DNA of 64,000 nt from Paraburkholderia madseniana. GTDB taxonomy: Bacteria; Pseudomonadota; Gammaproteobacteria; Burkholderiales; Burkholderiaceae. The stretch's first letter is position 1. Each line of letters begins with the position of its first letter. The stretch covers positions 22,946 through 86,945 of the forward strand of contig NZ_VOSW01000038.1 in assembly GCF_009690905.1 (NCBI RefSeq), in the 5' to 3' direction. Positions 16,636 through 25,098 of the stretch are shown here, piece by piece. A model generated the notes under the pieces. The model had not been told where the DNA came from and made no database searches. It saw only the letters and a program-made list of their open reading frames with translations. A program made the translations under genes and the position numbers.

Positions 16636-16661
16636 CCGCCGGTTGCGCATGCAGCCGGCGG
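16636..16661. terminator. Strong bidirectional rho-independent terminator
   Basis: CCGCCGGTTGC-GCAT-GCAGCCGGCGG forms an 11-bp stem with one G-T wobble and a 4-base loop. TGTTTCTT follows on the plus strand and the plus-strand AAAAAG before it gives CTTTTT on the minus strand. It sits between convergent genes ending at 16606 and 16678 and can serve both. Confidence 0.85.
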
Positions 16662-16677
16662 GTGTTTCTTCAGGGCA

Positions 16678-17607
16678 TCAGGCGGTGACTTCGATTCCCG
16701 GCATCGAAAAGCCGATTTCGCTGAGTGCGGCGGCGAGCGCATCGCATTGCACTGGCGTCAGATCGACGAGAGGAGGACGTACGACGCCCCACTCGGGGTC
16801 GTTCGAATAGACGCCTATCGCTGCCTTGAGCGCAGGGATCATCGGGAGCTTGGCGAACACCGCACGCGTGGCATCCAGTGCTGCCTGACGGGCATCGGCG
16901 TCGGCCGATTGCCAGTGACGATACAACTGCACGATAGCCGCCGGATTGACGTTTCCGGTTGCCGTGATGCAGCCGACGCCGCCCGCGCGCATGGTGGCCA
17001 GCAGGAAGGTCTCGCTGCCGGCGAACACATCGAAGCCATGCGGCTGGAAGCGCTCGAGCATCGCCTGCGTGTTGCTCCAGTCGCCCGAGCTGTCCTTCAC
17101 GCCGGCGATCACGCCCGGGAAAGCAGCTAACAGCCGCTCGATGAGCGCGAGGCTGAGCGGCACCTGGGACACGGGCGGGATGTGATACAGATAAATACGC
17201 AGTGCGTCGGAACCCACGCGCTCGATGATCTGCGCATAGCTGCGGAACAAGCCTTCGTCGGTGACACCCTTGTAGAAGAACGGCGGCAGCGTCAGCACAT
17301 TGTTTACGCCCAGCGAAAGCGCATGGCGTGTCAGTTCGACTGTGTCGGTGAGTGCCGAGCAGCCGGTGCCCGGCATCAGGCGATCCACCGGAATGTCTGC
17401 GCCAACCAGCGTTTCGAGCAGCTTCATTTTCTCGCTGACTGCGAGCGAATTCGCTTCTGAGTTGGTGCCGAAAACAGCGAGTCCGACGTCCTGTTCGATA
17501 AGCCATCGGCAATGACGGACATAGCGGTCGTGATCGGGAAGAAGGTCGTTTGTGAACGGCGTGACCACGGGCGAGTAAACGCCGCGGGGCCGGTTGACTG
17601 AGGTCAT
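16678..17607 (-). CDS. DHDPS/N-acetylneuraminate lyase family aldolase or dehydratase
   Basis: A 309-residue class I (Schiff-base) lyase of the DapA/NanA family. It has the N-terminal RGVYSPVVTPFTNDLLPDHD, the substrate loop GTNSEANSLAVSEK (the family usually has GTTGE, so the substrate pocket differs), Tyr141 in RIYLYHIPP and the Schiff-base Lys171 in GVIAGVKDSSGDW. A true lysine-biosynthetic DapA is unlikely in this context. A 2-keto-3-deoxy sugar acid aldolase or dehydratase acting after the dehydratases at 10999, 15440 or 18792 is the best inference. AAGGA precedes the ATG. Cotranscribed with the dehydrogenase gene upstream at 17649. Confidence 0.87.
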   Translation of the reverse strand: MTSVNRPRGVYSPVVTPFTNDLLPDHDRYVRHCRWLIEQDVGLAVFGTNSEANSLAVSEKMKLLETLVGADIPVDRLMPGTGCSALTDTVELTRHALSLGVNNVLTLPPFFYKGVTDEGLFRSYAQIIERVGSDALRIYLYHIPPVSQVPLSLALIERLLAAFPGVIAGVKDSSGDWSNTQAMLERFQPHGFDVFAGSETFLLATMRAGGVGCITATGNVNPAAIVQLYRHWQSADADARQAALDATRAVFAKLPMIPALKAAIGVYSNDPEWGVVRPPLVDLTPVQCDALAAALSEIGFSMPGIEVTA

Positions 17608-17648
17608 CGCGTGTTCCTTTTGATGGGGGAGAGGGTGCTTCGCGCCAT

Positions 17649-18647
17649 TCAGTTGGCGATCTGTTGAGCGGACAAGCGGGCTTGGCGTGCTTCGGGATTG
17701 ACACAGGTCGACGAGAGCTGGCCGTCGAGTGCGTCGATGAGATTGCGCACCGCACGCATGGCCATGTTCTCGCGCGTCTGTTGCGTAGCGGAACCGATAT
17801 GCGGCACCGCTACCACGTTCGGTAACTCGAGCAGCAGCGAGTCCGGCGACACCGGTTCGCGTTCGAACACATCGAGACCGGCGCCGAGAATGCGGCCTTC
17901 ACGGAGATGCGCGATGAGGGCGGCCTCGTCGACGACCTGTCCGCGAGCACAGTTGATGAGAATGGCCGACGGCTTCATGGTCCCGAGCTCGGCGCTGCCG
18001 ATCAGGCGCTCGGTGGCGGGCGATAGCGGAACGAGCACGCAGACGAAATCCGCAGTCGCGAGCAGTTCGGGAAGCGGCCGCCATTGCGCGCCGTAGCGCT
18101 CCTCGGCTTCGGGGTTGCGGGAGCGATTGGAATAAATCACGTCCATGCCGAAGCCGAGGGCGGCGCGCTTGGCGACCGCGCTGCCAATGCGCCCAAGCCC
18201 GACGATTCCGAGGGTTTTGTGATGCACGTCGACACCGAATTGCGCCTCGCCGACAGTACGCGTCCACCGGCCGCGCCGCGTCCAGTCGGCGAGTTCGGAA
18301 ATGCGCCGGGCGGTCGCGAGGATCAGGCTGAACACAAGGTCAGCAGTGGTTTCGGTGACTTCTTCAGGCGTGTTCGTCAGAACGATGCCGCGGCGCGAGA
18401 GTTCGGGGACATCGAACGCATCGAAGCCGGCCGAAATGGTGGACGCGACCTCAAGCAAGGGCGCCGCATCAAGAATCTCAGGCGTTATCTTGAGATTGTT
18501 GCCGACCATGCCATGAGCCGTGCCCAGGGCGCGCCTGAATGGCGCGAGATCGCCGGAGGAAACGTCGACCAGCTCGACGGAACAGTGCTCACGAAGAAGC
18601 CCCAGCACGGCAGGAGGCAACGAACGATAGGCCACGACATGCTTCAT
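17649..18647 (-). CDS. D-2-hydroxyacid dehydrogenase (2-ketogluconate/glyoxylate reductase type)
   Basis: A 332-residue NAD(P)H-dependent dehydrogenase that interconverts 2-keto and D-2-hydroxy acids. The Rossmann motif GLGRIG lies at 150-155, catalytic Arg235 in LINCARGQVVD, Glu264 in GLDVFEREP and His283 in VAVPHIGSAT. The subfamily resembles GhrB and 2-ketogluconate reductases, which act on glyoxylate, hydroxypyruvate or 2-keto sugar acids. GAGG precedes the start. It overlaps nothing, and lies 41 bases before the DapA-like gene on the same strand. Divergent from the IlvD-family dehydratase, with a palindromic operator candidate between them. Confidence 0.9.
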   Translation of the reverse strand: MKHVVAYRSLPPAVLGLLREHCSVELVDVSSGDLAPFRRALGTAHGMVGNNLKITPEILDAAPLLEVASTISAGFDAFDVPELSRRGIVLTNTPEEVTETTADLVFSLILATARRISELADWTRRGRWTRTVGEAQFGVDVHHKTLGIVGLGRIGSAVAKRAALGFGMDVIYSNRSRNPEAEERYGAQWRPLPELLATADFVCVLVPLSPATERLIGSAELGTMKPSAILINCARGQVVDEAALIAHLREGRILGAGLDVFEREPVSPDSLLLELPNVVAVPHIGSATQQTRENMAMRAVRNLIDALDGQLSSTCVNPEARQARLSAQQIAN

Positions 18648-18753
18648 GAAGACCTCGGCGGAATGCTGTTAGAGAGAGTTGCCAGGCGGCATCGACCGCC
18701 ACAAAAAAGAATCGCTTGCGGACAGACTATAAGTATCGGTAAGATTCCCGTCA

Positions 18754-18769
18754 AGATTATTGATAATCT
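18754..18769. promoter_or_regulatory. Palindromic operator candidate in the divergent promoter region
   Basis: AGATTAT-TG-ATAATCT is a perfect 7-2-7 dyad between the divergent genes at 18647 and 18792, about 22 bases before the latter. Sites of this size suit a GntR-family FCD regulator such as the one encoded at 20584; the pairing is inferred from proximity. Confidence 0.5.
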
Positions 18770-18791
18770 CATCGAAGATTTAGGAGCGAAA

Positions 18792-20531
18792 ATGGGCGAG
18801 AAGAAAAGCGGCTTGCGGCAGGGCCTGACGAACTACGGCGATGAAGGTTTCTCGCTTTTTCTGCGCAAGGCGTTCATCAAGGGCGCGGGCTATACCGACG
18901 ACGCGCTGTCGCGTCCGATCGTGGCTATCGCGAACACGGGCAGTGCCTACAACCCATGCCACGGCAACGCGCCGCAGTTGATCGAGGCGGTCAAGCGCGG
19001 CGTGATGCTGGCTGGCGGGCTGCCTGTCGAATTCCCGACGATTTCGATCGCCGAGAGCTTTTCGCATCCGACCAGCATGTACCTGCGCAACCTGATGTCG
19101 ATGGACACGGAGGAGATGATCCGGGCCCAGCCGATGGATGCGGTGGTGCTGATCGGCGGCTGCGACAAAACCGTCCCGGCCCAGTTGATGGGTGCGGCGG
19201 CGGCGGGCGTGCCCGCTATTCAACTGGTGACGGGCGCCATGCTCACGGGCTCGCATCGCGGTGAACGGGTGGGGGCATGTACGGACTGCCGTCGTTTCTG
19301 GGCGAGTTTTCGCGGCGACCAGATCGACGAAGCCGAGATCGAAGCGGTCAACAATCAGCTCGTCGCGACGGTCGGGACCTGTTCGGTGATGGGAACGGCC
19401 AGCACGATGGCCTGTATTGCGGAAGCCTTGGGCATCATGCTGCCGGGTGGCGCGTCTGCGCCTGCCGTGACTGCCGATCGCATCCGCATTGCGGAGCGCA
19501 CCGGCGCGCAGGCCGTGGCGATGATCGGGCGGGACCTGAGTCCGGCGGCCATCCTGACGCCCAAGGCGATCGAAAATGCGTTGCGGGTGCTGCTCGCAAT
19601 CGGCGGCTCGACCAACGGCATCATTCACCTCACGGCAATTGCGGGCCGGCTCGGGATTCGCATCGACCTTGAGCAGCTCGACCGGATGGCGCGCGAGACG
19701 CCGGTCCTCGTCGATCTGAAACCGTCCGGACAGCACTACATGGAAGACCTGCATCGCGCCGGCGGCTTGACCACGGTCATGCGCGAGATGAAAGACCTGC
19801 TGCATCTCGACGCGCTCACTGTGACGGGCCGTACGCTCGGTGAGGAGCTGGATCTCGCCCCCGCGAGCTTCCCGCAAGACGTAATCCGCCCGTTTGACCG
19901 CCCGATCTTTCCGCAAGGCGGTATCGCGGTGTTGCGTGGCAATCTCGCGCCGGGCGGCGCGATCATCAAGCAGTCAGCGGCAAGCGCCAGCCTGATGGAG
20001 CACGAAGGGCGGGCAGTCGTCTTCGAGGACGCGGAGGATCTGGCTCGCCGTATCGACGATCCGGAACTGGACGTGGAAGCGCACGACGTACTCGTGCTCA
20101 AGCGGATCGGTCCGGTCGGTGCACCCGGAATGCCGGAAGCGGGCTACATTCCGATCCCGCGCAAGCTCGGCCGCCTGGGTGTCAAAGACATGGTGCGCAT
20201 TTCGGATGGACGCATGAGCGGCACGGCGTCCGGGACAGTGGTCCTGCACGTCACACCCGAAGCGGCGATCGGCGGTCCGCTTGCGATCGTACAAACGGGC
20301 GACCGGATTCGCCTGAGCGTGGCGGAACGGTCTATCGAACTTGCCCTCAGCGACGAGGAAATTGCAGCTCGTCTGGCCGCGTTGCCGGCCCGCCAGGTCG
20401 ATCCCGAGGAGCGTGGGTATCGCAAACTCTTCCTGACGACGATCACTCAGGCCGACGAGGGCTGCGACTTTGACTTTTTGCAAGCTACCCGGATTAACGC
20501 GACCGTTCCCGGCAGCGGAAACAAGGGATAA
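18792..20531 (+). CDS. IlvD/Edd-family sugar-acid dehydratase
   Basis: A 579-residue [2Fe-2S] dehydratase. The three cluster cysteines are visible: Cys56 (AYNPCHGN), Cys124 (IGGCDKT) and Cys197 (VGTCSVMGT), with the adjacent Lys126 region that coordinates Mg. GGSTNGIIHLTAIAGRLG and SDGRMSGTASGTVVLHVTPE are family hallmarks. Length and spacing fit aldonate dehydratases (L-arabonate, D-xylonate, galactonate) rather than branched-chain IlvD. The start at 18792 has AGGAG five bases upstream; the frame stays open far upstream but overlaps the opposite gene. Product would be a 2-keto-3-deoxy acid, a plausible substrate for the DapA-like lyase nearby. Confidence 0.9.
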   Translation: MGEKKSGLRQGLTNYGDEGFSLFLRKAFIKGAGYTDDALSRPIVAIANTGSAYNPCHGNAPQLIEAVKRGVMLAGGLPVEFPTISIAESFSHPTSMYLRNLMSMDTEEMIRAQPMDAVVLIGGCDKTVPAQLMGAAAAGVPAIQLVTGAMLTGSHRGERVGACTDCRRFWASFRGDQIDEAEIEAVNNQLVATVGTCSVMGTASTMACIAEALGIMLPGGASAPAVTADRIRIAERTGAQAVAMIGRDLSPAAILTPKAIENALRVLLAIGGSTNGIIHLTAIAGRLGIRIDLEQLDRMARETPVLVDLKPSGQHYMEDLHRAGGLTTVMREMKDLLHLDALTVTGRTLGEELDLAPASFPQDVIRPFDRPIFPQGGIAVLRGNLAPGGAIIKQSAASASLMEHEGRAVVFEDAEDLARRIDDPELDVEAHDVLVLKRIGPVGAPGMPEAGYIPIPRKLGRLGVKDMVRISDGRMSGTASGTVVLHVTPEAAIGGPLAIVQTGDRIRLSVAERSIELALSDEEIAARLAALPARQVDPEERGYRKLFLTTITQADEGCDFDFLQATRINATVPGSGNKG

Positions 20532-20583
20532 AGGTCATATTTTCGTATAGGCTCGCGGGTTAGATCATTTTGCGGACCCTTTT

Positions 20584-21327
20584 ATGAGCAACGCTGCCAA
20601 GCCCAAACGCTCCGATGCACCCACTGCGAAGACGGTCGAACGCGACCGCAATGTCGACGAGACGCTGCGCAGCGTCTCAGACGAGCTCGAGGAGCAGATC
20701 GTCCTTGGCGTTCTGCATCCACGGGAACGGCTTGTGGAAGACGATCTGTGCGAGCGCTTCAACCTGAAGCGCCACGTCGCACGCCAGGTGCTGGCGGAGG
20801 TGGAGCGGCGCGGCCTGGTGGAGCGCCGCAAGAATGTGGGCGCGGTGGTCAAGTCGTTTACGCCGCGCGAGGTTACCGAACTGTATGCGCTACGCGAACT
20901 GCTGGAAGCAGACGCGGCGAGGCGCATCGTTTTTCCGGTCACTAGCGAAGCGCTCGATGCGTTAACGGCAATACAGGCGGAGCACGACGAAGCAGCCGTC
21001 GCCGGAGATCTGCGGCGTGTGTTCCGCGCGAACATGGCCTTTCACCATGCGTTCTTTGCGTTGTCGGAAAGCCAGGTTCTAACCGAGGCGATTCACGAGT
21101 ATGAGCGCCGTACGCATGCCATCCGTTCGGTATCGATCGTGTTTCCTCAGTATCTGGAGAAGGCTCGCGCCGAGCATCACCAGATGATCGAGGCGCTCCG
21201 AACCGGCGACCGGGAATCGTTGATCAAGTTATGCCGGGAGCACCTGGTGCCATCGCGCGATGCATATCTTGAAGCGCATCACCGCCGCTCGGCCGGCTAC
21301 GCCGTACAGAAAGGCGAAACCGATTAA
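20584..21327 (+). CDS. GntR-family regulator with FCD domain
   Basis: A 247-residue GntR/FadR-type regulator. The winged helix (ELEEQIVLGVLHPRERLVED, then LCERFNLKRHVARQVLAEVE, RRGLVERRKNVGAVV) is followed by an all-helical FCD effector domain with metal-binding acidic and His residues (RANMAFHHAFFALSE, ARAEHHQMIEALRTGD, CREHL). It is placed between the IlvD-family dehydratase and uronate dehydrogenase, all on the plus strand and closely spaced (52 and 32 bases), so it is probably a local regulator in the same transcription unit. The effector is likely a sugar acid. No strong Shine-Dalgarno is visible. Confidence 0.9.
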   Translation: MSNAAKPKRSDAPTAKTVERDRNVDETLRSVSDELEEQIVLGVLHPRERLVEDDLCERFNLKRHVARQVLAEVERRGLVERRKNVGAVVKSFTPREVTELYALRELLEADAARRIVFPVTSEALDALTAIQAEHDEAAVAGDLRRVFRANMAFHHAFFALSESQVLTEAIHEYERRTHAIRSVSIVFPQYLEKARAEHHQMIEALRTGDRESLIKLCREHLVPSRDAYLEAHHRRSAGYAVQKGETD

Positions 21328-21359
21328 CCGTATTTACCTGAATCACAGAGAGGGTATCA

Positions 21360-22166
21360 ATGACTCGAGTACTGATTACCGGCGCGGCCGGTCACATTGG
21401 ACGCGTGCTCCGCGCCGGTTTCCAGGGCCACTATGCACTGCGCCTCGCCGACATTGCGCCGCAGGCGGAGGCGCAGGCAGGCGAGGAAATCGTGACCGCG
21501 GACATCACGCGGCTCGAGGATCTTCTGCCGGCCATGAAGGGTGTCGATGTTGTCGTGCATCTTGCGGGCATTCCTGACGAGGATCGCTGGGAGCGCATCC
21601 GTGATATGAACATCGAGGGATGCTACAACGTGTTCGAAGCGGCGCGGCAAGCGGGCGTCAAGCGCGTGGTGTTCGCGAGTTCGAACCATGCAGTGGGTTT
21701 TCATCGTCGCGACCGGATGATCGATAACAGCGTCGAGCCGCGCCCCGATAGCCGCTACGGCATCTCGAAGGTGTTCGGCGAGGCGCTTGGCCGGATGTAC
21801 GCCGACAAGCATGGCATGTCGGTTGCATGCATCCGGATCGGCTCGTTCCGTCCGGACGACCGGCCAACCGCGCCGCGGCACCTCTTCACATGGATCAGCC
21901 ATCGCGACATGGTGCAGGTGGCGCGCCGCTGTATCGACTATCCGGACTTTCACTTCGCGGTCGTGTATGGCGTATCCAATAACGCGCGCAATCGCTGGGA
22001 CAATGCCAACGTGCGCTATCTCGGGTTCGTGCCGCAAGACGATGCCGAACTGCACGCGGCTGAGATCGAGGCGATGGGAAAGGTGGAAGATGCGCGTGAA
22101 GCGCTGTTTCATGGCGGCTTCGGCTGCCTTGTCGAATTCGACGGGGATCCGCTCCGGATCGATTGA
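21360..22166 (+). CDS. udh: Uronate dehydrogenase
   Basis: A 268-residue short-chain-type NAD-dependent dehydrogenase oxidising D-galacturonate or D-glucuronate to the aldaro-lactone. The Rossmann motif TGAAGHIG is at 7-14, the Ser in VVFASSNHAVG at about 107, and the catalytic Tyr133/Lys137 in SRYGISKVFGE. The text ASSNHAVGFH...RPDSRYGISKVFGE parallels the characterised Agrobacterium enzyme. Length matches that family (about 265). Together with the lactonase at 9824 and the dehydratase at 10999 it forms the first steps of an oxidative uronate pathway. A relic of a second copy lies at 5848. Confidence 0.85.
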   Translation: MTRVLITGAAGHIGRVLRAGFQGHYALRLADIAPQAEAQAGEEIVTADITRLEDLLPAMKGVDVVVHLAGIPDEDRWERIRDMNIEGCYNVFEAARQAGVKRVVFASSNHAVGFHRRDRMIDNSVEPRPDSRYGISKVFGEALGRMYADKHGMSVACIRIGSFRPDDRPTAPRHLFTWISHRDMVQVARRCIDYPDFHFAVVYGVSNNARNRWDNANVRYLGFVPQDDAELHAAEIEAMGKVEDAREALFHGGFGCLVEFDGDPLRID

Positions 22167-22210
22167 GCATGGCGGACCCCGTCGGACGATTGCGTCGCGT
22201 TAAAGCAGGC

Positions 22211-22912
22211 TCAACCGACTAGCGGGCCCACCTCGAAACTGAAGTTCGCAACGCCATCCACTCCGCCTGCGACCTTGTCGCCTGGGCGGAGTGCGCCGAC
22301 GCCAGCGGGTGTTCCGCTGAAAATCAGGTCTCCCGGCTTCACAGTCACGGCCTGAGATACGTAACTGATGATGTCCGCGACAGGCCAGATCATCTCGCTG
22401 AGATCGCCTTGCTGGCGGACTTCGCCATTCACGGACAACCATATCCGTCCGCTGGACGGATGTCCTAACTCCGACGCCGGTTTGATCTCGCTCACCGGCG
22501 CAGACGCGTCAAAGCCTTTCGCCCAGTCCCACGGACGGCTCAGTTTCTTCGCCGTCGCCTGGAGATCCCGGCGTGTCAGATCGACTCCGACTCCATAACC
22601 CCAGACAAAATCGAGCGCGTTTTCGGGGGCGATGGCCTTTCCCTCCCTGCCGAGCGCAATGACGAGTTCAATCTCATGGTGCAAGTCGGAAGTAAGGGGA
22701 GGGTACGGAAGCACGCCGGTCGCTGGCACGACGGCATCGGCAGGCTTGGAAAAAAAGAACGGAGGATCCCGGTCCGGGTTGGCACCCATTTCGCGCGCAT
22801 GCTCTGCGTAGTTACGCCCGACACAGAACACGCGGCGCACGGGAAAGCGGCTCGTCGAGCCGCTGACAGCAACGGAGGTAATCGTGGGTGGTGTCACTGA
22901 ATATTCGGTCAT
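22211..22912 (-). CDS. FAH-family acylpyruvase/fumarylpyruvate hydrolase-like protein
   Basis: A 233-residue fumarylacetoacetate-hydrolase-fold protein of the short, single-domain type. Metal ligands are visible: Glu80 and Glu82 (LHHEIELVIALG) and Asp111 (GVGVDLTRRDLQ), and the usual KPGDLIFSGTPAGVG near the C-terminus. Such enzymes cleave C-C bonds of acylpyruvates or act on 2-keto-3-deoxy acids. The start at 22912 has GAGG six bases upstream; the open frame beyond runs into unrelated sequence. Convergent with udh; it lies about 90 bases downstream of the AraC gene on the same strand, so it may be cotranscribed with it. Confidence 0.87.
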   Translation of the reverse strand: MTEYSVTPPTITSVAVSGSTSRFPVRRVFCVGRNYAEHAREMGANPDRDPPFFFSKPADAVVPATGVLPYPPLTSDLHHEIELVIALGREGKAIAPENALDFVWGYGVGVDLTRRDLQATAKKLSRPWDWAKGFDASAPVSEIKPASELGHPSSGRIWLSVNGEVRQQGDLSEMIWPVADIISYVSQAVTVKPGDLIFSGTPAGVGALRPGDKVAGGVDGVANFSFEVGPLVG

Positions 22913-23001
22913 GGTAAGCCTCGCGAGTAGTATTGGCCTACCGACGATATCGCCCTGCGAACGCGCCGTGCAGGACAAATCCGCTGAACACCAGGACGAT
23001 C

Positions 23002-23961
23002 TTACGGTGCTCCTTCGCGCGCGGTTGCGCCACCGTCTCGTTGAACCGCACGCCGGTGCATGTCGCGAAAGTCGCTCGGCGATTGACCGACTGATTGACG
23101 AAACCGCCTCGAAAAATAGGCTTCGTCGCGATAGCCGACCAGAAACGCAATGTCCTTGATGCGCCGGTTGTCGTTTGCCAACAGATCCTTTGCGCGTGCG
23201 ATGCGTCGCTCGGTCACCCACTCGACAAATGTCCTGCCTGTCTCCTTCTTGATCAGATGCGTAAGGTAGTTCGGCGATAGAAACGCAGCGGCGGCGGCAG
23301 AGGTCAGAGACAGTGCGTCGCTCGCGAGATGTGCATTGACATGACGGTCCACGCGGATCAGAGCGTCTCGTCGGCCGAGTCTTTGGGCATTACGCGAGGA
23401 GAGCCGAAGCAACTGATCCGCATGTCGTTGGCATACGATCCCGATAAGCTGAAGAAGGTATCCGCGCAGAAGAGCGGTTGAACCGAAGCGCCGCATCTCA
23501 TTGACCTCCAGCATGCGTGACAGAACCGGCTCGATTTCGGCGAGATCGGCGTCCTCCAGAATGAAGTCGATGTACTCCTGAAGCCTGAATGGGGCGAGTT
23601 CGGGAGCCTGCGTGATCGACACATCCTCGAGGTCAAGGGGATCCGCGATTCCGTCCGTATTGGCGCGTAGAAACGCTTGCGTAAAGTTGATGACAATGAA
23701 GCGCGAATGCGCGGGGTGCGGTATCAGATGCAAGCGATGCGGCAGGATAAAGGCGACCGCACCCGCAGGAAAGGGCCTGCGCACTCCGCCAATATGCTGT
23801 TCGGTGTCCCCGCCGAGGTTGATCTGAATTTGAAAATATTCGTGCTTGTGCGGCTCTTCAATCGCGGGGCGCGACGCTTGGTCGCGTATGTAGAAATCCA
23901 GACGATCGCTTCGCTCAGGCATCGCATAGGTGCGTGATACCACCACCGGTGATGCGTTCAT
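23002..23961 (-). CDS. AraC-family transcriptional regulator
   Basis: A 319-residue regulator with an N-terminal cupin-like sensing domain (EEPHKHEYFQIQINLGGDTE, FPAGAVAFILPHRLHLIPHP) and a C-terminal double helix-turn-helix (LTSAAAAAFLSPNYLTHLIK, then WVTERRIARAKDLLANDNRR and IAFLVGYRDEAYFSRRFRQ). The start at 23961 follows GGAG at ten bases; an ATG eight codons earlier is possible. It likely controls the FAH gene downstream. The C-terminal tail is basic and low in complexity. Confidence 0.88.
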   Translation of the reverse strand: MNASPVVVSRTYAMPERSDRLDFYIRDQASRPAIEEPHKHEYFQIQINLGGDTEQHIGGVRRPFPAGAVAFILPHRLHLIPHPAHSRFIVINFTQAFLRANTDGIADPLDLEDVSITQAPELAPFRLQEYIDFILEDADLAEIEPVLSRMLEVNEMRRFGSTALLRGYLLQLIGIVCQRHADQLLRLSSRNAQRLGRRDALIRVDRHVNAHLASDALSLTSAAAAAFLSPNYLTHLIKKETGRTFVEWVTERRIARAKDLLANDNRRIKDIAFLVGYRDEAYFSRRFRQSVGQSPSDFRDMHRRAVQRDGGATAREGAP

Positions 23962-24027
23962 GACTGTGTACTCCGATTGATTCATGCTTGCCGGTGCGTT
24001 GAATTCTTAACGGCGCCCTTGCGCCGA

Positions 24028-24927
24028 CTACCCCGGAATCAGCACGCGACTGCGTGTGAGCACCTCTTTTGCCAGCTCCACGATGGTATCCGCGCCGCTA
24101 AGACACTCTTCCTGATAGGCGACAAAAAACCCCTGCTGAGTGATCGGCCGTTCAGTGTTCAGCACGTGAATCAGCCCGGCATCGATCTCCGCGAGCATGA
24201 TTGCGGGCGACAGCACGGCCGCCGCATGTCCGGCCGCGACCAGCCGCGACATCATCGTCAGGGAATTGCATGAGCTGATGTTGTCCGGATTGCAACCGGC
24301 GCTGCGGAACCAGTTCATTACAAGCGAATGGTTCGATGACGGTTGCGAGACGGTGATGATCGGTACCGACGCAAGATCATGAGGCGCGACATTGCGGTTG
24401 GGCACGAGTTGCGGCGACGCAACCCAATGCAGATCGGTGTAGCCGATGGCGGTCTCGACCACGTGAGGCGCATCGGTGGAATCGTTCAGTATCGCTATGT
24501 CCAGTTCGTGCGCGCCAAGCTTGCGTCCGAGTGTGACACCCACATCGATCGTGAGTTCGATCTTCATGTGCGGATATCGCGTCTTGAGTTGCGTCAGTAG
24601 ATCTGCAAGCCCCGCGTGGGCGATGGACTCAATCGCGCCGAGCCGTAGAAGCCCGTACATGGGGTCGGTACGCTTCGCTATCTGTTCGAGCTTTTCGGCG
24701 AGCTTTAGCACCTGTTCCGCATTGGCGAGCGCATCGCGGCCTGCGAGCGTGAGTTCGGAGCGGGTCCGACTGCGCGTGAAGAGCTGCACGCCGAGATGTT
24801 CTTCGAACTCCTGGATGCGTGCCGAAATGGTCGGCTGCGTGAGGTGCTGATGACGCGCCGCCGCATGAAATCCACCTAACCGCGCCACCCAATAAAAGGT
24901 CTCAATTTGCTGAAGAGAAATGCGCAT
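24028..24927 (-). CDS. LysR-type regulator
   Basis: A 299-residue LysR protein. The N-terminal helix-turn-helix reads LQQIETFYWVARLGGFHAAA, then HLTQPTISARIQEFEEHLGV; the effector domain begins at LRLGAIESIAHAGLADLLTQ. It resembles LysR regulators of aromatic or hydroxyacid catabolism. Divergent from the LigI-like hydrolase at 25099, with about 170 bases between, which is the classic LysR arrangement, so that hydrolase is the probable target. No Shine-Dalgarno is evident before the ATG. Confidence 0.9.
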   Translation of the reverse strand: MRISLQQIETFYWVARLGGFHAAARHQHLTQPTISARIQEFEEHLGVQLFTRSRTRSELTLAGRDALANAEQVLKLAEKLEQIAKRTDPMYGLLRLGAIESIAHAGLADLLTQLKTRYPHMKIELTIDVGVTLGRKLGAHELDIAILNDSTDAPHVVETAIGYTDLHWVASPQLVPNRNVAPHDLASVPIITVSQPSSNHSLVMNWFRSAGCNPDNISSCNSLTMMSRLVAAGHAAAVLSPAIMLAEIDAGLIHVLNTERPITQQGFFVAYQEECLSGADTIVELAKEVLTRSRVLIPG

Positions 24928-25098
24928 GATCGAAGGTTTCTATCAGATGGTCTCGCTAACTTTGATTATCTCCCGGAAAAATTGCATGCGTATAGTGGTC
25001 CACTCTTTTCGTTGCACCGTAACGTAGTGCGTCGTTGGTCATTTTGCAGCAGGGCAGTCCGTAGCTCCGATCGACCCGCCGGCTAAAGGAGATGCCGT

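Noticed and set aside
18084..18791. Upstream extension of the IlvD-type dehydratase frame by 236 codons
   Set aside because: It overlaps the real hydroxyacid dehydrogenase gene on the opposite strand, and the protein family begins at the Shine-Dalgarno-led ATG 18792.
18780..19916. 378-codon minus-strand frame inside the dehydratase gene
   Set aside because: His/Arg-rich composition without family signature, directly antisense to a strongly recognised enzyme; a shadow of GC-rich codon use.
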